Shown: positions 48,140 to 57,277 of the stretch, in pieces
Numbering within the stretch: position 1 is the stretch's first letter
Layout: each line of letters begins with the position of its first letter
Assembly (NCBI GenBank): GCA_001899715.1
Contig: MKWI01000018.1
Span: 1-64,000, forward strand
Length of the DNA stretch: 64,000 bases
Reading direction: 5' to 3'
Source of the DNA: Sphingobium sp. 66-54
Lineage (GTDB): Bacteria; Pseudomonadota; Alphaproteobacteria; Sphingomonadales; Sphingomonadaceae
The notes under the pieces: model-generated
Told to the model about the DNA's origin: nothing
Seen by the model: only the letters and a program-made list of their open reading frames with translations
Databases searched by the model: none
Position numbers and translations under genes: made by a program

Positions 48140-49066
48140 GTGTGTTATCTGAACTTCGCCACCAGGGCCGCCGACCGGCACGAGCGCAGCCGCCAATGGG
48201 AGCGCGTGACCGAGACCTGGCTGGCCGAGCTGGATGACGACCAGGAAGCCTCGATCCGCCGCTGCAACTTCGGCGAGCTGCGCCTGTGCGCGGTGTCGCT
48301 CGGCCGGCACCGGCTGGAGAATGGCTGGGCAGCCACGCCGGTCGAGGAAGACGGGCTGGTCAAATTCATCTTCCAGGAGGAGGGCGCCTGCGTCATCGAG
48401 CAGGACGGACATCAGGCAACGATCACCGCCGGGCAATGGTGCGCGCTCGACAAGACGCTGCCCTTCACCATCCATGCGGACGGCATGTCGCGGCAGATCG
48501 CCATGTCGCTGCCCCGGCGCAAGATCGCGCATTGGCGGGGCGTGACCGGCCGGCTGGTCACGCCGCTCGGCTTCCTGCGCGGCACCGGCCAGGTGCTGCA
48601 TTCGAGCGCGACCGCCGCGATGAGCGCCGGTGCGGTGCTTGGCCGGGGCGACCGCGCGCGGCTGGGCGATGCGCTCGTCACCCTGCTCAACGTCGCCTGG
48701 CACGCCGAGCCGCTGGCCGAGCGCCCCGGCCCGCGCAGCCGCCGCATGGCGGTGCTCGCCTATATCGAGCGTAATCTCGCCGACCCGGATCTCGACATTA
48801 CCGCTATCGCCCGCGCGCTCGGCTTCTCCAAGCGCACGCTGCACCAGCTCTTTGCGGACGACGTGACCACTGTCGGCCGCATCATCTGGGAGCGCCGGCT
48901 GGAGCGCTGCCGCCGCGAACTGGCCGATCCGGCCTGCACCGGCGAATCCATCACCGAGATCGCACACCGCTGGGGGTTCAGCGATTCGCAGCATTTCAGC
49001 CGCTCGTTCAAGGCCCGCTTCAACATGAGTCCGCGCACCTACCGGCAGAGCCAGCTCTTCAATTAA
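48140..49066 (+). CDS. AraC-family transcriptional regulator
   Basis: A 308-residue regulator starting at GTG 48140. The N-terminal half is a cupin-like ligand domain (FGELRLCAVSLGRHRLENG, EEGACVIEQDGHQATITAGQWCALD), as in AraC-binding-domain-like proteins of the NIT1/oxygenase-regulator type. The C-terminal HTH pair is ITAIARALGFSKRTLHQLFADD and ITEIAHRWGFSDSQHFSRSFKARF. It probably activates a catabolic operon, but no clear target is adjacent; the nearest is the aldo/keto reductase. The upstream in-frame codons to 47939 are not conserved. Confidence 0.9.
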   Translation: MCYLNFATRAADRHERSRQWERVTETWLAELDDDQEASIRRCNFGELRLCAVSLGRHRLENGWAATPVEEDGLVKFIFQEEGACVIEQDGHQATITAGQWCALDKTLPFTIHADGMSRQIAMSLPRRKIAHWRGVTGRLVTPLGFLRGTGQVLHSSATAAMSAGAVLGRGDRARLGDALVTLLNVAWHAEPLAERPGPRSRRMAVLAYIERNLADPDLDITAIARALGFSKRTLHQLFADDVTTVGRIIWERRLERCRRELADPACTGESITEIAHRWGFSDSQHFSRSFKARFNMSPRTYRQSQLFN

Positions 49067-49212
49067 GGCGGCGCCGACGTTCGGCAGGCAGGAGCACGTC
49101 GCTCCATTTGAGCAAGGAGGTCGTCAACCCTAACGGCCCGGTTCGTATGGAACGGCGCTCACCGGCCCGCCGCAAATGCTCCCTGCACTCCCGCCAGCCG
49201 TCCGGCCCGGCT

Positions 49213-50223
49213 TTACCCCCCGCGCGGTTGCCGCCCTTCGATGGGATAGGCCGGATCCGTATAACCCGGCGTCGAGGCATGGCCGGGGCACACCAGCGAA
49301 TCCACGAACGCTTCGTCTTCCGGCCCGAGCCGGGCATCCAGCGCGGCCATATAGCCATCCCAATGCGCTTGCGTGCGCGGCCCGGCAATCGGCGCGCTGA
49401 CCAGCCGGTTCCTGAGCACCCATGCAAGCGCGAAGGTGATGGAGGTCATGCCCTTCGCTTCGGCATGGGCCCGCACGGCCTGTGCGATGGCGATGGATTC
49501 GCTGCGCCACTCGGTCTGCTGGATGCGCTTGTCGCCCCGCCCGGCGCGCGAATCCGCCGGCGGCGGCGCATCCACCGCATATTTGCCGCTCAGCACGCCG
49601 CGCGCCAGCGGGCTGTAGGGCACCACGCCCAGCCCGTAATGGCCGGCAGCGGGGAGCTGCTCCACCTCGGCCAGCCGGTCGACCATATTATAGAGCGGCT
49701 GGCTGGCGACGGGCCGATCCATGCCGATCTTGTCGGCCAGCCGGCACACCTCCGCGATGCGCCAGCCCTTGAAGTTGGAGAGGCCGTAATAGCGCACCTT
49801 GCCCTGCCGGATGAGGTCGCCCACCGCGCGTAGCCCCTCCTCCAGCGGCGCATCCACGTCCGCCTTGTGGAAATAAAGGATGTCGATGAAATCGGTGCCC
49901 AGCCGCTTGAGGCTCGCCTCGGTGTTCTGGAGGATCCACTTGCGCGACTGGCCCTGCCGGTTGGGCGCCGATCCGTCGCCATAGCCGAACTTGGTGGCGA
50001 CGATCCAATGATCGCGCCGCGCCTTGATCGCGCGGCCGACCACCTCCTCCGACCGACCGCCATTATAGCCGTCCGCGGTGTCGATAAAGTTGAAGCCCTG
50101 ATCGGCCGCCGTGTCGATGATCCGCCGGGCGGTCGGCTCGTCCGTCTCGCCGCCGAACATCATCGCGCCGAGGCAGAGCGGCGAGACCTTGAGGGCGCTG
50201 CCGCCCAGATAGCGATAGTCCAT
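49213..50223 (-). CDS. Aldo/keto reductase
   Basis: A 336-residue NADPH-dependent oxidoreductase of the AKR superfamily (YajO/YhdN-like branch). The catalytic tetrad is visible: Asp48, Tyr53, Lys78 and His119 (DTADGYNGG, VATKFGYG, YFHKAD). The C-terminal cofactor region is VLRNRLVSAPIAGPRTQAHWDG. It starts at ATG 50223. Aldehydes, ketones or sugars are possible substrates. It follows the secreted protein and quinone reductase genes on the same strand. Confidence 0.92.
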   Translation of the reverse strand: MDYRYLGGSALKVSPLCLGAMMFGGETDEPTARRIIDTAADQGFNFIDTADGYNGGRSEEVVGRAIKARRDHWIVATKFGYGDGSAPNRQGQSRKWILQNTEASLKRLGTDFIDILYFHKADVDAPLEEGLRAVGDLIRQGKVRYYGLSNFKGWRIAEVCRLADKIGMDRPVASQPLYNMVDRLAEVEQLPAAGHYGLGVVPYSPLARGVLSGKYAVDAPPPADSRAGRGDKRIQQTEWRSESIAIAQAVRAHAEAKGMTSITFALAWVLRNRLVSAPIAGPRTQAHWDGYMAALDARLGPEDEAFVDSLVCPGHASTPGYTDPAYPIEGRQPRGG

Positions 50224-50236
50224 TCCGTCCAATTCC

Positions 50237-50803
50237 TTAATTCACACGCCGGCAGCGGAAGATCTTGCTGCCGAACTTGCAGCGATGGCCACCGAGCGCG
50301 CTTTCCTCGATCTCGATGGTGTCGCCCTTCACCGGCGGGATGCGCATGTCGATCGTTTGCGTCTGTCGCCACACCGCGCCTTCGGCCGTAGTGATGGTAA
50401 GCACCCGGTCGGCGCCCGTCCGCACGGCGGCGACCTGCGTTTGCAGCGCCTTCAGCTCGGGCGGCGCGGCGGGCGGCGGCGCACTCGCCGGAGCCTGGGC
50501 CACGGGCGCGGCGGCCGGAGCAGGTACGGGTGCAGGTGCGGGTGCCGGGACAGGCGCCGGCGCCGCGCGGCGCTCCTGCCCGAAGGACTGCCGCGCATCG
50601 GACAGTTCCCGCTCGCGGTCGAGCACGCCCCTGTCGCGCAGCACCTGGTCGATGCAGGCATGGCGCGCCGCCGCGCCGGAGCGGCCGGCGCATTGCACCA
50701 CCGCCTCCCAGTTGGCGGCCGCGTCGCCGCCCGGCTGCGCCTGCGCCGCGCCCACCGCCAGTAGCGCGCCGCCCGCCAGCCCGGTCCATATCCTCATGCT
50801 CAT
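50237..50803 (-). CDS. Secreted protein, paralogue of the 9-kb gene
   Basis: A 188-residue protein with signal peptide ending GAAQAQ. Two cysteines lie in the first part (VVQCAGRS, RHACIDQ); next comes a Pro/Ala linker of alternating AP repeats (about 82-115), and a C-terminal beta module (VLTITTAEGAVWRQTQT, GDTIEIEESALGGHRCKFGS, RRVN) shared with the gene at 8931-9470. The AP linker suggests an extended, envelope-spanning part. A strong GGAGAGGA site supports the start at 50803. Function is unknown. Confidence 0.72.
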   Translation of the reverse strand: MSMRIWTGLAGGALLAVGAAQAQPGGDAAANWEAVVQCAGRSGAAARHACIDQVLRDRGVLDRERELSDARQSFGQERRAAPAPVPAPAPAPVPAPAAAPVAQAPASAPPPAAPPELKALQTQVAAVRTGADRVLTITTAEGAVWRQTQTIDMRIPPVKGDTIEIEESALGGHRCKFGSKIFRCRRVN

Positions 50804-50839
50804 CCGTCCTCTCCCCGGCTTGTCCGTTCCAGCCATCGT

Positions 50840-51883
50840 TCAATCCAGTCCCTCGGCCACATCGACGACGATCTTGCCCACCGCCGTGCCCGATTCCAGC
50901 AGCCGGTGTGCATCCGCCGCCTGCGCCAGCGTGAAACGATGCGGGTCGAGCAGCGGCCGCACCTTGCCGGCGTCGACCAGCGCCGCCAGTTCGCGCAGGA
51001 CGCGGCCATGCCGCTCGCGCCCCTCGCCGGTCAGCATCGGCAGCAGCATGAACACGGCATGGAGCGAGAGCGCCCGCCCGTGCAGCAAAGAGAGGTCGAG
51101 CGTTGCCCGCGCACTGGTGGTCGCGACGCGCCCCTCCAGCCGGGCGGCGGCGAAGCTGTTCGCCAGATTGGCGCCGCCCACCGCGTCGAACACCAGATCG
51201 AAGCCCCGGCCGCCGGTCAGCCGCGCGACATAATCGGCGACCGCCTCCTCGCGGTAGAGGATGATCTCGTCCGCCCCCAGCGAGCGCACCAGCACCGCCT
51301 TCTCGGCGCTGGAGGCGGTCGCGGCGACCCGCGCCCCGCGCGCCTTGGCAAGCTGGATCGCGACATGGCCCACACCGCCCGCGCCGCCGTGAATCAGCAC
51401 ATGCTCACTGGCCGCCAGCCCCGCGCGTTCGAACGCATCGACGGCGGTGATCGCGACCAGTGGCAGCGCCGCCGCCGCGCGCATCGAGAGGCCGCGCGGC
51501 CTGGGCGCGAGCAACCGCGCGTCGGCCACGATATACTCCGCCAGCGTACCGCCCTGCCCTTTGACCCCGCCCGCGCAGCCATAGACCGCATCGCCCACGG
51601 CAAAGTCGGTCACACCCTCGCCCACCGCCGCGACCGTTCCGGCCAGATCGCAGCCGAGGATCGCCGGATCGGCGGGCGCGATCGGCAGGCCGGCGCGGAT
51701 CTTGGTATCGACCGGATTGACTGCGCTCGCCGCGATCCGCACGCGCACATGCCCCGGCTTGAGCGCCGGCACAGGCACCTCACCCGGCACCAGCCGCTCC
51801 GGCCCGCCGGGCGCCTCCAGCAGCACGGCGCGCATCGTCGCCGAAGATAGAGTTGCGGAGGAGGGGGCAAGGTCAGCAGGCAT
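50840..51883 (-). CDS. NADPH:quinone reductase-like zinc-free alcohol dehydrogenase
   Basis: About 347 residues of the medium-chain dehydrogenase superfamily. N-terminal GroES-like domain (RAVLLEAPGGPERLVPGEVPVPALKPGHV), then the Rossmann domain with HGGAGGVGHVAIQLAKARGARVAATA. The zinc-binding Cys/His pairs of alcohol dehydrogenase are missing, so it is the quinone-reductase branch (QOR). Starts at ATG 51883 (with GAGGAGA upstream), 51892 or 51835; homology begins at 51835. It is 36 bp upstream of the secreted protein gene and probably in one operon with it and the aldo/keto reductase. Confidence 0.9.
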   Translation of the reverse strand: MPADLAPSSATLSSATMRAVLLEAPGGPERLVPGEVPVPALKPGHVRVRIAASAVNPVDTKIRAGLPIAPADPAILGCDLAGTVAAVGEGVTDFAVGDAVYGCAGGVKGQGGTLAEYIVADARLLAPRPRGLSMRAAAALPLVAITAVDAFERAGLAASEHVLIHGGAGGVGHVAIQLAKARGARVAATASSAEKAVLVRSLGADEIILYREEAVADYVARLTGGRGFDLVFDAVGGANLANSFAAARLEGRVATTSARATLDLSLLHGRALSLHAVFMLLPMLTGEGRERHGRVLRELAALVDAGKVRPLLDPHRFTLAQAADAHRLLESGTAVGKIVVDVAEGLD

Positions 51884-51961
51884 GGGCAACATCTCCTCGC
51901 GCCGGAATGCGCCGGCCCTTTTCTCCCCTGCGGCACGGCTTGTCCACCGCGCCCCGGCGGC

Positions 51962-51993
51962 AAAAAAGAACCTCGCGGCATGAAGCCGCGAGG
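51962..51993 (-). terminator. Rho-independent terminator of the TonB receptor at 52-55 kb
   Basis: On the minus strand CCTCGCGGC-TTCAT-GCCGCGAGG is a perfect 9-bp stem followed by TTCTTTTTTG. It lies about 80 bp after the stop of the receptor gene. Confidence 0.9.
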
Positions 51994-52072
51994 CGATCCA
52001 GTGGAGGATGAATCCGCGCGAAACGGAAGGGGCGCGGATATCTGCCGGACACCATGGAGGCGCCCGACGGAT

Positions 52073-55000
52073 TCAGAATTCGACCTTGGCGCCGATGTAG
52101 AAGCGCCGTCCCAGCACATCGTAGGTGCCCGCCGGGTCCGGCTCACCGACAGCGGAGGTGGTGCCCGGAATGGCGCCGATGATGTTGGGATCGCGGTCGA
52201 ACAGATTGTCGATGCCGGCCCGCACCACGAACATCTTGTTGATGCGGAACTGCCCGGCGAGGTCGACGATGTCATAGGCCCGCGTCTTGGTTTGCGTCGC
52301 GGTGCTGTTCGTCACCAGCGCCACGTTGCGGGCGCTCGGGTAATGCCGCCAGTTGACGCTCACCTGGCCCGGCCCGAAATCGTAACCGAGCGAAGTGTTG
52401 AGCTTCCAGCGGAACTGCGCGCCATAGGGCGGCACGAAGATGGTCGACCCGATTGAGTTGGCATAATCGAAGACCGGGCCGCCCGGATTGTTCTGCACCT
52501 TATATTTGTCGAGATAGTTGAACACGATGTTGGTGAACACCGCTCCGCTCTCGCCGCCAAAGCCCGGCGCGGGGACGCTCCAGTCGAGCTGGACGTCGAA
52601 GCCCGCCGTCGAGATCATGCCGAGATTCTCGAAACTGGCTTCGGTCGCGATCCAGTTGCCCGCGATGGGCGGCGTGCCGGTGCGCTGGATGCGCTGGCAA
52701 TATTCGTTGTTGGGGTCGTAATTCGGGTTGTTGCCCAGGCTGTTGAAGCACTCCTGATAGACAAGCTGCGTCGAGGCCGGAGCAATCGCGCCGTTGATGG
52801 TGATGTTGTAATAATCGACCGAGAGGCGCAGCCGCTGAAGTAGCGGCGAGGAGCCGGCCGGTGCGGTGAGGACCGCGCCGATCGTCCACGTCTTGGCCTT
52901 CTCGTTATCGAGATTGGGGTTGCCGCGCTGGAGGTCGCGCCCGAGCGGGAAGTAGCTCGGCACGTTGCCGGAGAAGTTGTCGCCGATCGGTGCGCCGCCC
53001 GACAGCGCCGAGCAGAGCGCCTGCACCTTGGCGCGGTCCGGGTTGCTCGCGACGTTGCCATAGGTCGCCCGCGTAAACATCGAGCACGGGTCATGATCGG
53101 GCCACGGCACGGTCTGGAATACCGGCGGCTGATACAGCTCGGCGACGTTCGGCGCGCGGTTGGCCTGCTGGTAGCCGCCGCGGATCTTGAGCCAGCCCGT
53201 CACATCCCAATCGCCCGTCGCCTTCCAGGTGAAGACGCCGCCGGTGGTGCTGTAGTCGGAGTAGCGCCCGCCGAGGTTGAGCGAGAGCGAGCGGGCGAAC
53301 GCCTGATCCTTGAAGATGGGGATCAGCAGCTCGCCGTAGATCTCCTTCGCCGTCACCTCGCCGTGCGTCGGCGAAGTATCGAACAGGCCGATGGTCAGCG
53401 AGGTGGTGTTGGTCGTCGAGAAGGCCGGGTCCGGCTTGTAGGCGAAATCATTGTTGCGATAGGCCGCGCCGATGGCGAAGCGCAGGTCGCCCGCCGGAAT
53501 ATCGGCCAGCGAGCCTTGCAGGTTCAGTTCCACCTGGTCCTGCGTCAGTACCGTCTCGGTGTTGATCGGCGCGCTAATGATGTCGAGGCAGTCCTGGCTC
53601 ACCGGCGTGTTGACGAACGGATTGAGCCCGCTGGTGCAATGCGCCAGCATGCCGGTCCGGCCGTTGTTATAGTCCGCGCCAGCACCGTAATTGGGCTTGT
53701 TGATAAGCTCCTGATAGCGGGCGAGATCGGCGAAGCCCTTGTAGTTGGCGTTCATCGACGTGCGGCCGTGCGAGCCGAAGATGTCGTAGGTCCAGTCGCG
53801 CACGCCCAGTTCGCCGCGCGCGCCGAACACCACTTCATAGGTGTGGGTCGTCGTGGTGATCTGGCGCGGGCCGAGATAGTCCATCTGCTTGTAAAGCGTC
53901 CACGGCGCGGCCGGTGTGGTCCGGGCGTCGAGGATGGTCCGCAGTTCGTCCGGCACCGGATGGGCCGCGTCATACGGGATCGTCACCGACCACTGGTTGA
54001 ACGCCGGTGAGTAACCGATGATCTCGGTGGTCGTCTCGTTCTGGTCGAATGTCGCCTGGGTATAGAAGGTCAGATTGTCGCTGACGTCGTAATAGGCCGA
54101 GGCGAACGCCGAGTAGCGGTCCAGCGGGCTGGACAGGAAGCCGGTGTAGGAGTTGGGCGAGAGCGAGCCGTTCGCCAGGAACTTGTTGTCCGGGTAAAGC
54201 GGCCCCGTGAAACCGGGCGCTTTCTCGCCGGAGACGGAGCCGGGCGCCACGCTGAACAATGTCGCGCCATCGGTGGTTGCAGCAGTATTGAAGAAGAGCT
54301 GCGCATTGTTCCGAACGTCGCCCGCGACATAGCCCTTGGGCATGAACACCGCGTCATAAGCGGACTGGGGCGCGTTGGTCGGCAGATAGCCGCCGAAATT
54401 CGGCCAGGCATTGCGGCCGGGCGTGTTGGGATCGGTGAACGCCGCCTCGTAGAACGGGCGGTCGCGCAGATAGACCTCGTTGCGCTTCTGGTAGGTGAGG
54501 CCGATCATGGCGTTGCCGCGCCCGTCCGCGAAATTGGAGCCGAGCAAGGCGGAGAACTTATATTGCTCCGCATCGCCCCGGAACGACTGGCCATATTGCC
54601 CATCGAGCTGGACGCCCTGGAAATCCTTCTTGAGGATGAAGTTGACGACGCCGGCAACCGCGTCCGCGCCATAGGTCGCTCCCGCGCCGCCGGTGATGAT
54701 CTCGACATTGTCGACCGCCGCGTTGGGGATCGTGTTGAGGTCGACCACCAGGCTGGCATTGGCCGGCTGGGTGCGGCGGCCGTTCACAAGCACCAGCGTG
54801 CGGTTGCTGCCGAGGCCGCGCAGGTTGACGGTGGCGATGCCGGGGCTGCTGGTCGGCGTCGATTGCACGTCGGTCGCACTGGTGATCGAGTTGGCGCCGG
54901 TGCCGAACTGCGGCAGCTTGTTGAGGCTCTGGTCGATGCCCACGTCCGACGTGCGGCTGAGCGTCTCGCTCGACAGCGTCACGATCGGCGTGTCGGACGA

Positions 55001-55183
55001 ATAGTCGCGCCGGGCGATGCGCGAGCCGGTGATGATGATCGCCTGCTCCTGGGCCTCCTCGGCCTCCTGCGGCGCGGCGGCGTCCTGCGCGTGAACGGCG
55101 GCAGGCGCGAGAGCAACGAGATAGATGGCGCTCGTCACGGCAAGTGACGCACGCACACAGCTTGAACGGAAATTGCCTGTCAT
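52073..55183 (-). CDS. TonB-dependent receptor (catabolic cluster)
   Basis: A 1036-residue receptor with a signal peptide ending AVHAQ. Plug features: QAIIITGSRIARRDYSS, NLRGLGSNRTLVLVNGRR and GGAGATYGADAVAGVVNF (about 110-190). The barrel ends in FYIGAKVEF. It belongs to the same subclass as the receptor at 9918 but with a different barrel. A GGGAGGACCTC ribosome site fixes the start. Its promoter holds GTAGCCAGCTAC between -35 and -10, shared with the divergent oxidoreductase, so it is probably the outer-membrane importer of the cluster's substrate. Confidence 0.95.
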   Translation of the reverse strand: MTGNFRSSCVRASLAVTSAIYLVALAPAAVHAQDAAAPQEAEEAQEQAIIITGSRIARRDYSSDTPIVTLSSETLSRTSDVGIDQSLNKLPQFGTGANSITSATDVQSTPTSSPGIATVNLRGLGSNRTLVLVNGRRTQPANASLVVDLNTIPNAAVDNVEIITGGAGATYGADAVAGVVNFILKKDFQGVQLDGQYGQSFRGDAEQYKFSALLGSNFADGRGNAMIGLTYQKRNEVYLRDRPFYEAAFTDPNTPGRNAWPNFGGYLPTNAPQSAYDAVFMPKGYVAGDVRNNAQLFFNTAATTDGATLFSVAPGSVSGEKAPGFTGPLYPDNKFLANGSLSPNSYTGFLSSPLDRYSAFASAYYDVSDNLTFYTQATFDQNETTTEIIGYSPAFNQWSVTIPYDAAHPVPDELRTILDARTTPAAPWTLYKQMDYLGPRQITTTTHTYEVVFGARGELGVRDWTYDIFGSHGRTSMNANYKGFADLARYQELINKPNYGAGADYNNGRTGMLAHCTSGLNPFVNTPVSQDCLDIISAPINTETVLTQDQVELNLQGSLADIPAGDLRFAIGAAYRNNDFAYKPDPAFSTTNTTSLTIGLFDTSPTHGEVTAKEIYGELLIPIFKDQAFARSLSLNLGGRYSDYSTTGGVFTWKATGDWDVTGWLKIRGGYQQANRAPNVAELYQPPVFQTVPWPDHDPCSMFTRATYGNVASNPDRAKVQALCSALSGGAPIGDNFSGNVPSYFPLGRDLQRGNPNLDNEKAKTWTIGAVLTAPAGSSPLLQRLRLSVDYYNITINGAIAPASTQLVYQECFNSLGNNPNYDPNNEYCQRIQRTGTPPIAGNWIATEASFENLGMISTAGFDVQLDWSVPAPGFGGESGAVFTNIVFNYLDKYKVQNNPGGPVFDYANSIGSTIFVPPYGAQFRWKLNTSLGYDFGPGQVSVNWRHYPSARNVALVTNSTATQTKTRAYDIVDLAGQFRINKMFVVRAGIDNLFDRDPNIIGAIPGTTSAVGEPDPAGTYDVLGRRFYIGAKVEF

Positions 55184-55344
55184 GAGGTCCTCCCCTTTCC
55201 AATCTCAACCGCGCGGTTCCTGTTCCGCCGTCGGTTGTCTTGCTCGCACCGGGGCCGGAGGCGATCTGGTGGCAGTGGGGAGAACCACCGCGGTGCCGCC
55301 TTTCCGCGCCGCTCCCCACGGAGAGGCCGGTGCAGATAGGTAGC

Positions 55345-55372
55345 ATAATACGTAGCTGGCTACCAATTACAA
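55345..55372 (-). promoter_or_regulatory. Promoter of the TonB receptor with GTAGC operator
   Basis: On the minus strand: TTGTAA (55372-55367), 16-bp spacer, TATTAT (55350-55345). The perfect inverted repeat GTAGC-CA-GCTAC (55352-55363) fills the spacer, the classical place for a repressor. A further GTAGC lies at 55340-55344. Confidence 0.65.
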
Positions 55373-55509
55373 CTCGTGTTATAGCAAAATTCATCCATAT
55401 GGCTTAGCCTGTGGATTCGAGCCATTTTTGCTCTATTCGGCGTTCGTCCGCCGGCCCTTGAGGGGGAGCGAGCCCCCTTCCATCCATCCGTTTCCGCCGC
55501 ATGCGTCGC

Positions 55510-55549
55510 TTGACGAATGGCGGGGCGGCTCATAAACGTAGCTTGCTAC
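55510..55549 (+). promoter_or_regulatory. Promoter of the FAD oxidoreductase with GTAGC operator
   Basis: TTGACG (55510-55515) and a weak -10 TAAACG (55533-55538) with 17-bp spacing. GTAGC-TT-GCTAC (55538-55549) overlaps the -10 and start point. The same palindrome sits in the divergent receptor promoter 175 bp away. Confidence 0.55.
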
Positions 55550-55658
55550 ATATTTGCGATATGGACATGACCCGAGGCAGTCCATCATGGCAAAAGCCGC
55601 GACTCGGCCGCCAGAGCGGCGGCTTCGCGGCGGGCGCGCAGTCGATGAGGAGAAGGTC

Positions 55659-57140
55659 GTGAGTGAGAATCCAGAGCAGCCCAAGCTGCGGCAGGTCCGG
55701 CAGACCGAAGACAGGTTCCTCGCGTCCGACGTGTTCGAGGCGCAGGGCCGCGCCTTGCCGCCGCGCAACGGCACCGGCACGATCCACGAGGAAGCGCGCG
55801 AGATCGCCGTCTACCACCGCTGCGACGTGGCCGTGATCGGCGGCGGGCCGGCCGGTTGCGCCGCCGCTTATGCCGCCGCCAAGGCCGGTGCCGACGTGGT
55901 GCTGCTGGAGCGCTACAATCACCTCGGCGGCCTTTCGACCGGCGGCCTCGTCATCTGGATCGACCGGATGACCGACTGGACCGGCCGCCACGTCATCCAG
56001 GGCTATGCCCGCGACTTCATCGACCGCATGCCGCCCGAGGGCGTCGCCGGCCCGGCCAAAGCCGACTGGGGTTCGCGCGACCCGCTCAAAGCCGGCTATT
56101 GGGGCCAGCGCACCTCCGCCTTCCACGGCGTGGTCTGCTGGGCGCCCACGCTCGACCCCGAGCGCATGAAATTGAACGCGCAGGAAATGTTGCTCGAAGC
56201 CGGCGTGCGCATCGTGTTCCATAGCTGGGCCGCGCGCCCGGTGATGGACGGCAACACGGTCGCCGGCGTGGTGTTCGAGAGCAAGGCCGGACGGCAGGCA
56301 CTGATGGCCAAGGTGGTCGTCGATACCACCGGCGACGGCGATATGTTCGCCCGCGCCGGTGCCGGCTTCGATACCGATATCGAGGAAGGCGACGTTCACC
56401 ACAGCGCCAACACCAGCTTCGTGCTGGGCGGCGTCGATATGGACCGCTGGCTCGCCTTCCGCCGCGAGGATGCCGAGCAATATGCGCAGTTCGCCGCGCT
56501 CGGCCGCGAGCGGCTCGGCTTCTTCCAGCCGCCTTACGTCTCATGGCGCAACGACATCGGCTTGTTCCTCGGCCCGCGCCAGTCCGGCCTCTCCGCGCTG
56601 GACGTGGACGACCAGACCGAGCTGGAGATCCGCTCGCACCGCTTCATGAAGACGCACTGCGACTTTTTCCGCGAAAACGCGCCCGGTTTCGAGAACGCTT
56701 ACATGCTCCAGAGCGCGCCGCAGCTCGGCGTGCGCCACACCCGGCGCCTCGCCGGCGTCGGCCGGATCGAGCGCAAGGATTGGGGCGCGGGCGTGCCGGT
56801 GGCGGACGAGGTCGGCGTCAGCCCCTCGGTCTCGCCCAAGTTCCCGATCGTCTCCGTGCCCTACGGCGCGCTGGTGCCGCGCGCGCTGGACGGGCTGCTC
56901 GCCGCCGGCCGCCACATCTCCTGCGACGCCAACTCGCACGGCTTCATGCGCGAGATCCCGCAATGCTGGCTGACCGGTCAGGCGGCGGGTGTCGGCGCGG
57001 CGGTGGCGGCCAATCACGGCGTCGCCCCGCGCGACGTGGACGTGAGCGAGGTCCGCAAGATCCTGCGCGCGCAAGGCGTGTTCCTGCACGACGATGAAGC
57101 TGTGCGGGGCGCGCAGACCGGCTCGGTCGCCGCCGAATAA
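55659..57140 (+). CDS. FAD-dependent oxidoreductase
   Basis: About 493 residues from the GTG at 55659, which follows a strong GAGGAGAAGG site (ATG at 55587 is the alternative). The dinucleotide-binding motif VIGGGPAGCAAAYAA is at about 58-72, with LLERYNHLGGLSTGG after it. The second FAD contact is VVDTTGDGDMFARAGAG and the third is GLLAAGRHISCDANSHGF. It matches the FAD_oxidored group (PF12831), whose members oxidise unknown small molecules. The cysteine in HISCDA and the HHS-rich segment could be active-site residues. It probably acts on the imported compound and shares its operator with the receptor. Confidence 0.88.
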   Translation: MSENPEQPKLRQVRQTEDRFLASDVFEAQGRALPPRNGTGTIHEEAREIAVYHRCDVAVIGGGPAGCAAAYAAAKAGADVVLLERYNHLGGLSTGGLVIWIDRMTDWTGRHVIQGYARDFIDRMPPEGVAGPAKADWGSRDPLKAGYWGQRTSAFHGVVCWAPTLDPERMKLNAQEMLLEAGVRIVFHSWAARPVMDGNTVAGVVFESKAGRQALMAKVVVDTTGDGDMFARAGAGFDTDIEEGDVHHSANTSFVLGGVDMDRWLAFRREDAEQYAQFAALGRERLGFFQPPYVSWRNDIGLFLGPRQSGLSALDVDDQTELEIRSHRFMKTHCDFFRENAPGFENAYMLQSAPQLGVRHTRRLAGVGRIERKDWGAGVPVADEVGVSPSVSPKFPIVSVPYGALVPRALDGLLAAGRHISCDANSHGFMREIPQCWLTGQAAGVGAAVAANHGVAPRDVDVSEVRKILRAQGVFLHDDEAVRGAQTGSVAAE

Positions 57141-57277
57141 GGCTCCGGCTTCCCGGCCGGGGGCCGCTTCGGCCTACCCGCCTCTCCATTCGTGTCGAGC
57201 GCAGGCAAGACACGCCGAGCGCCGCCTCCGCGGCTCGCGACAAACAGGGAAGCTGTTCGCCGATCGCGATCCCCGCC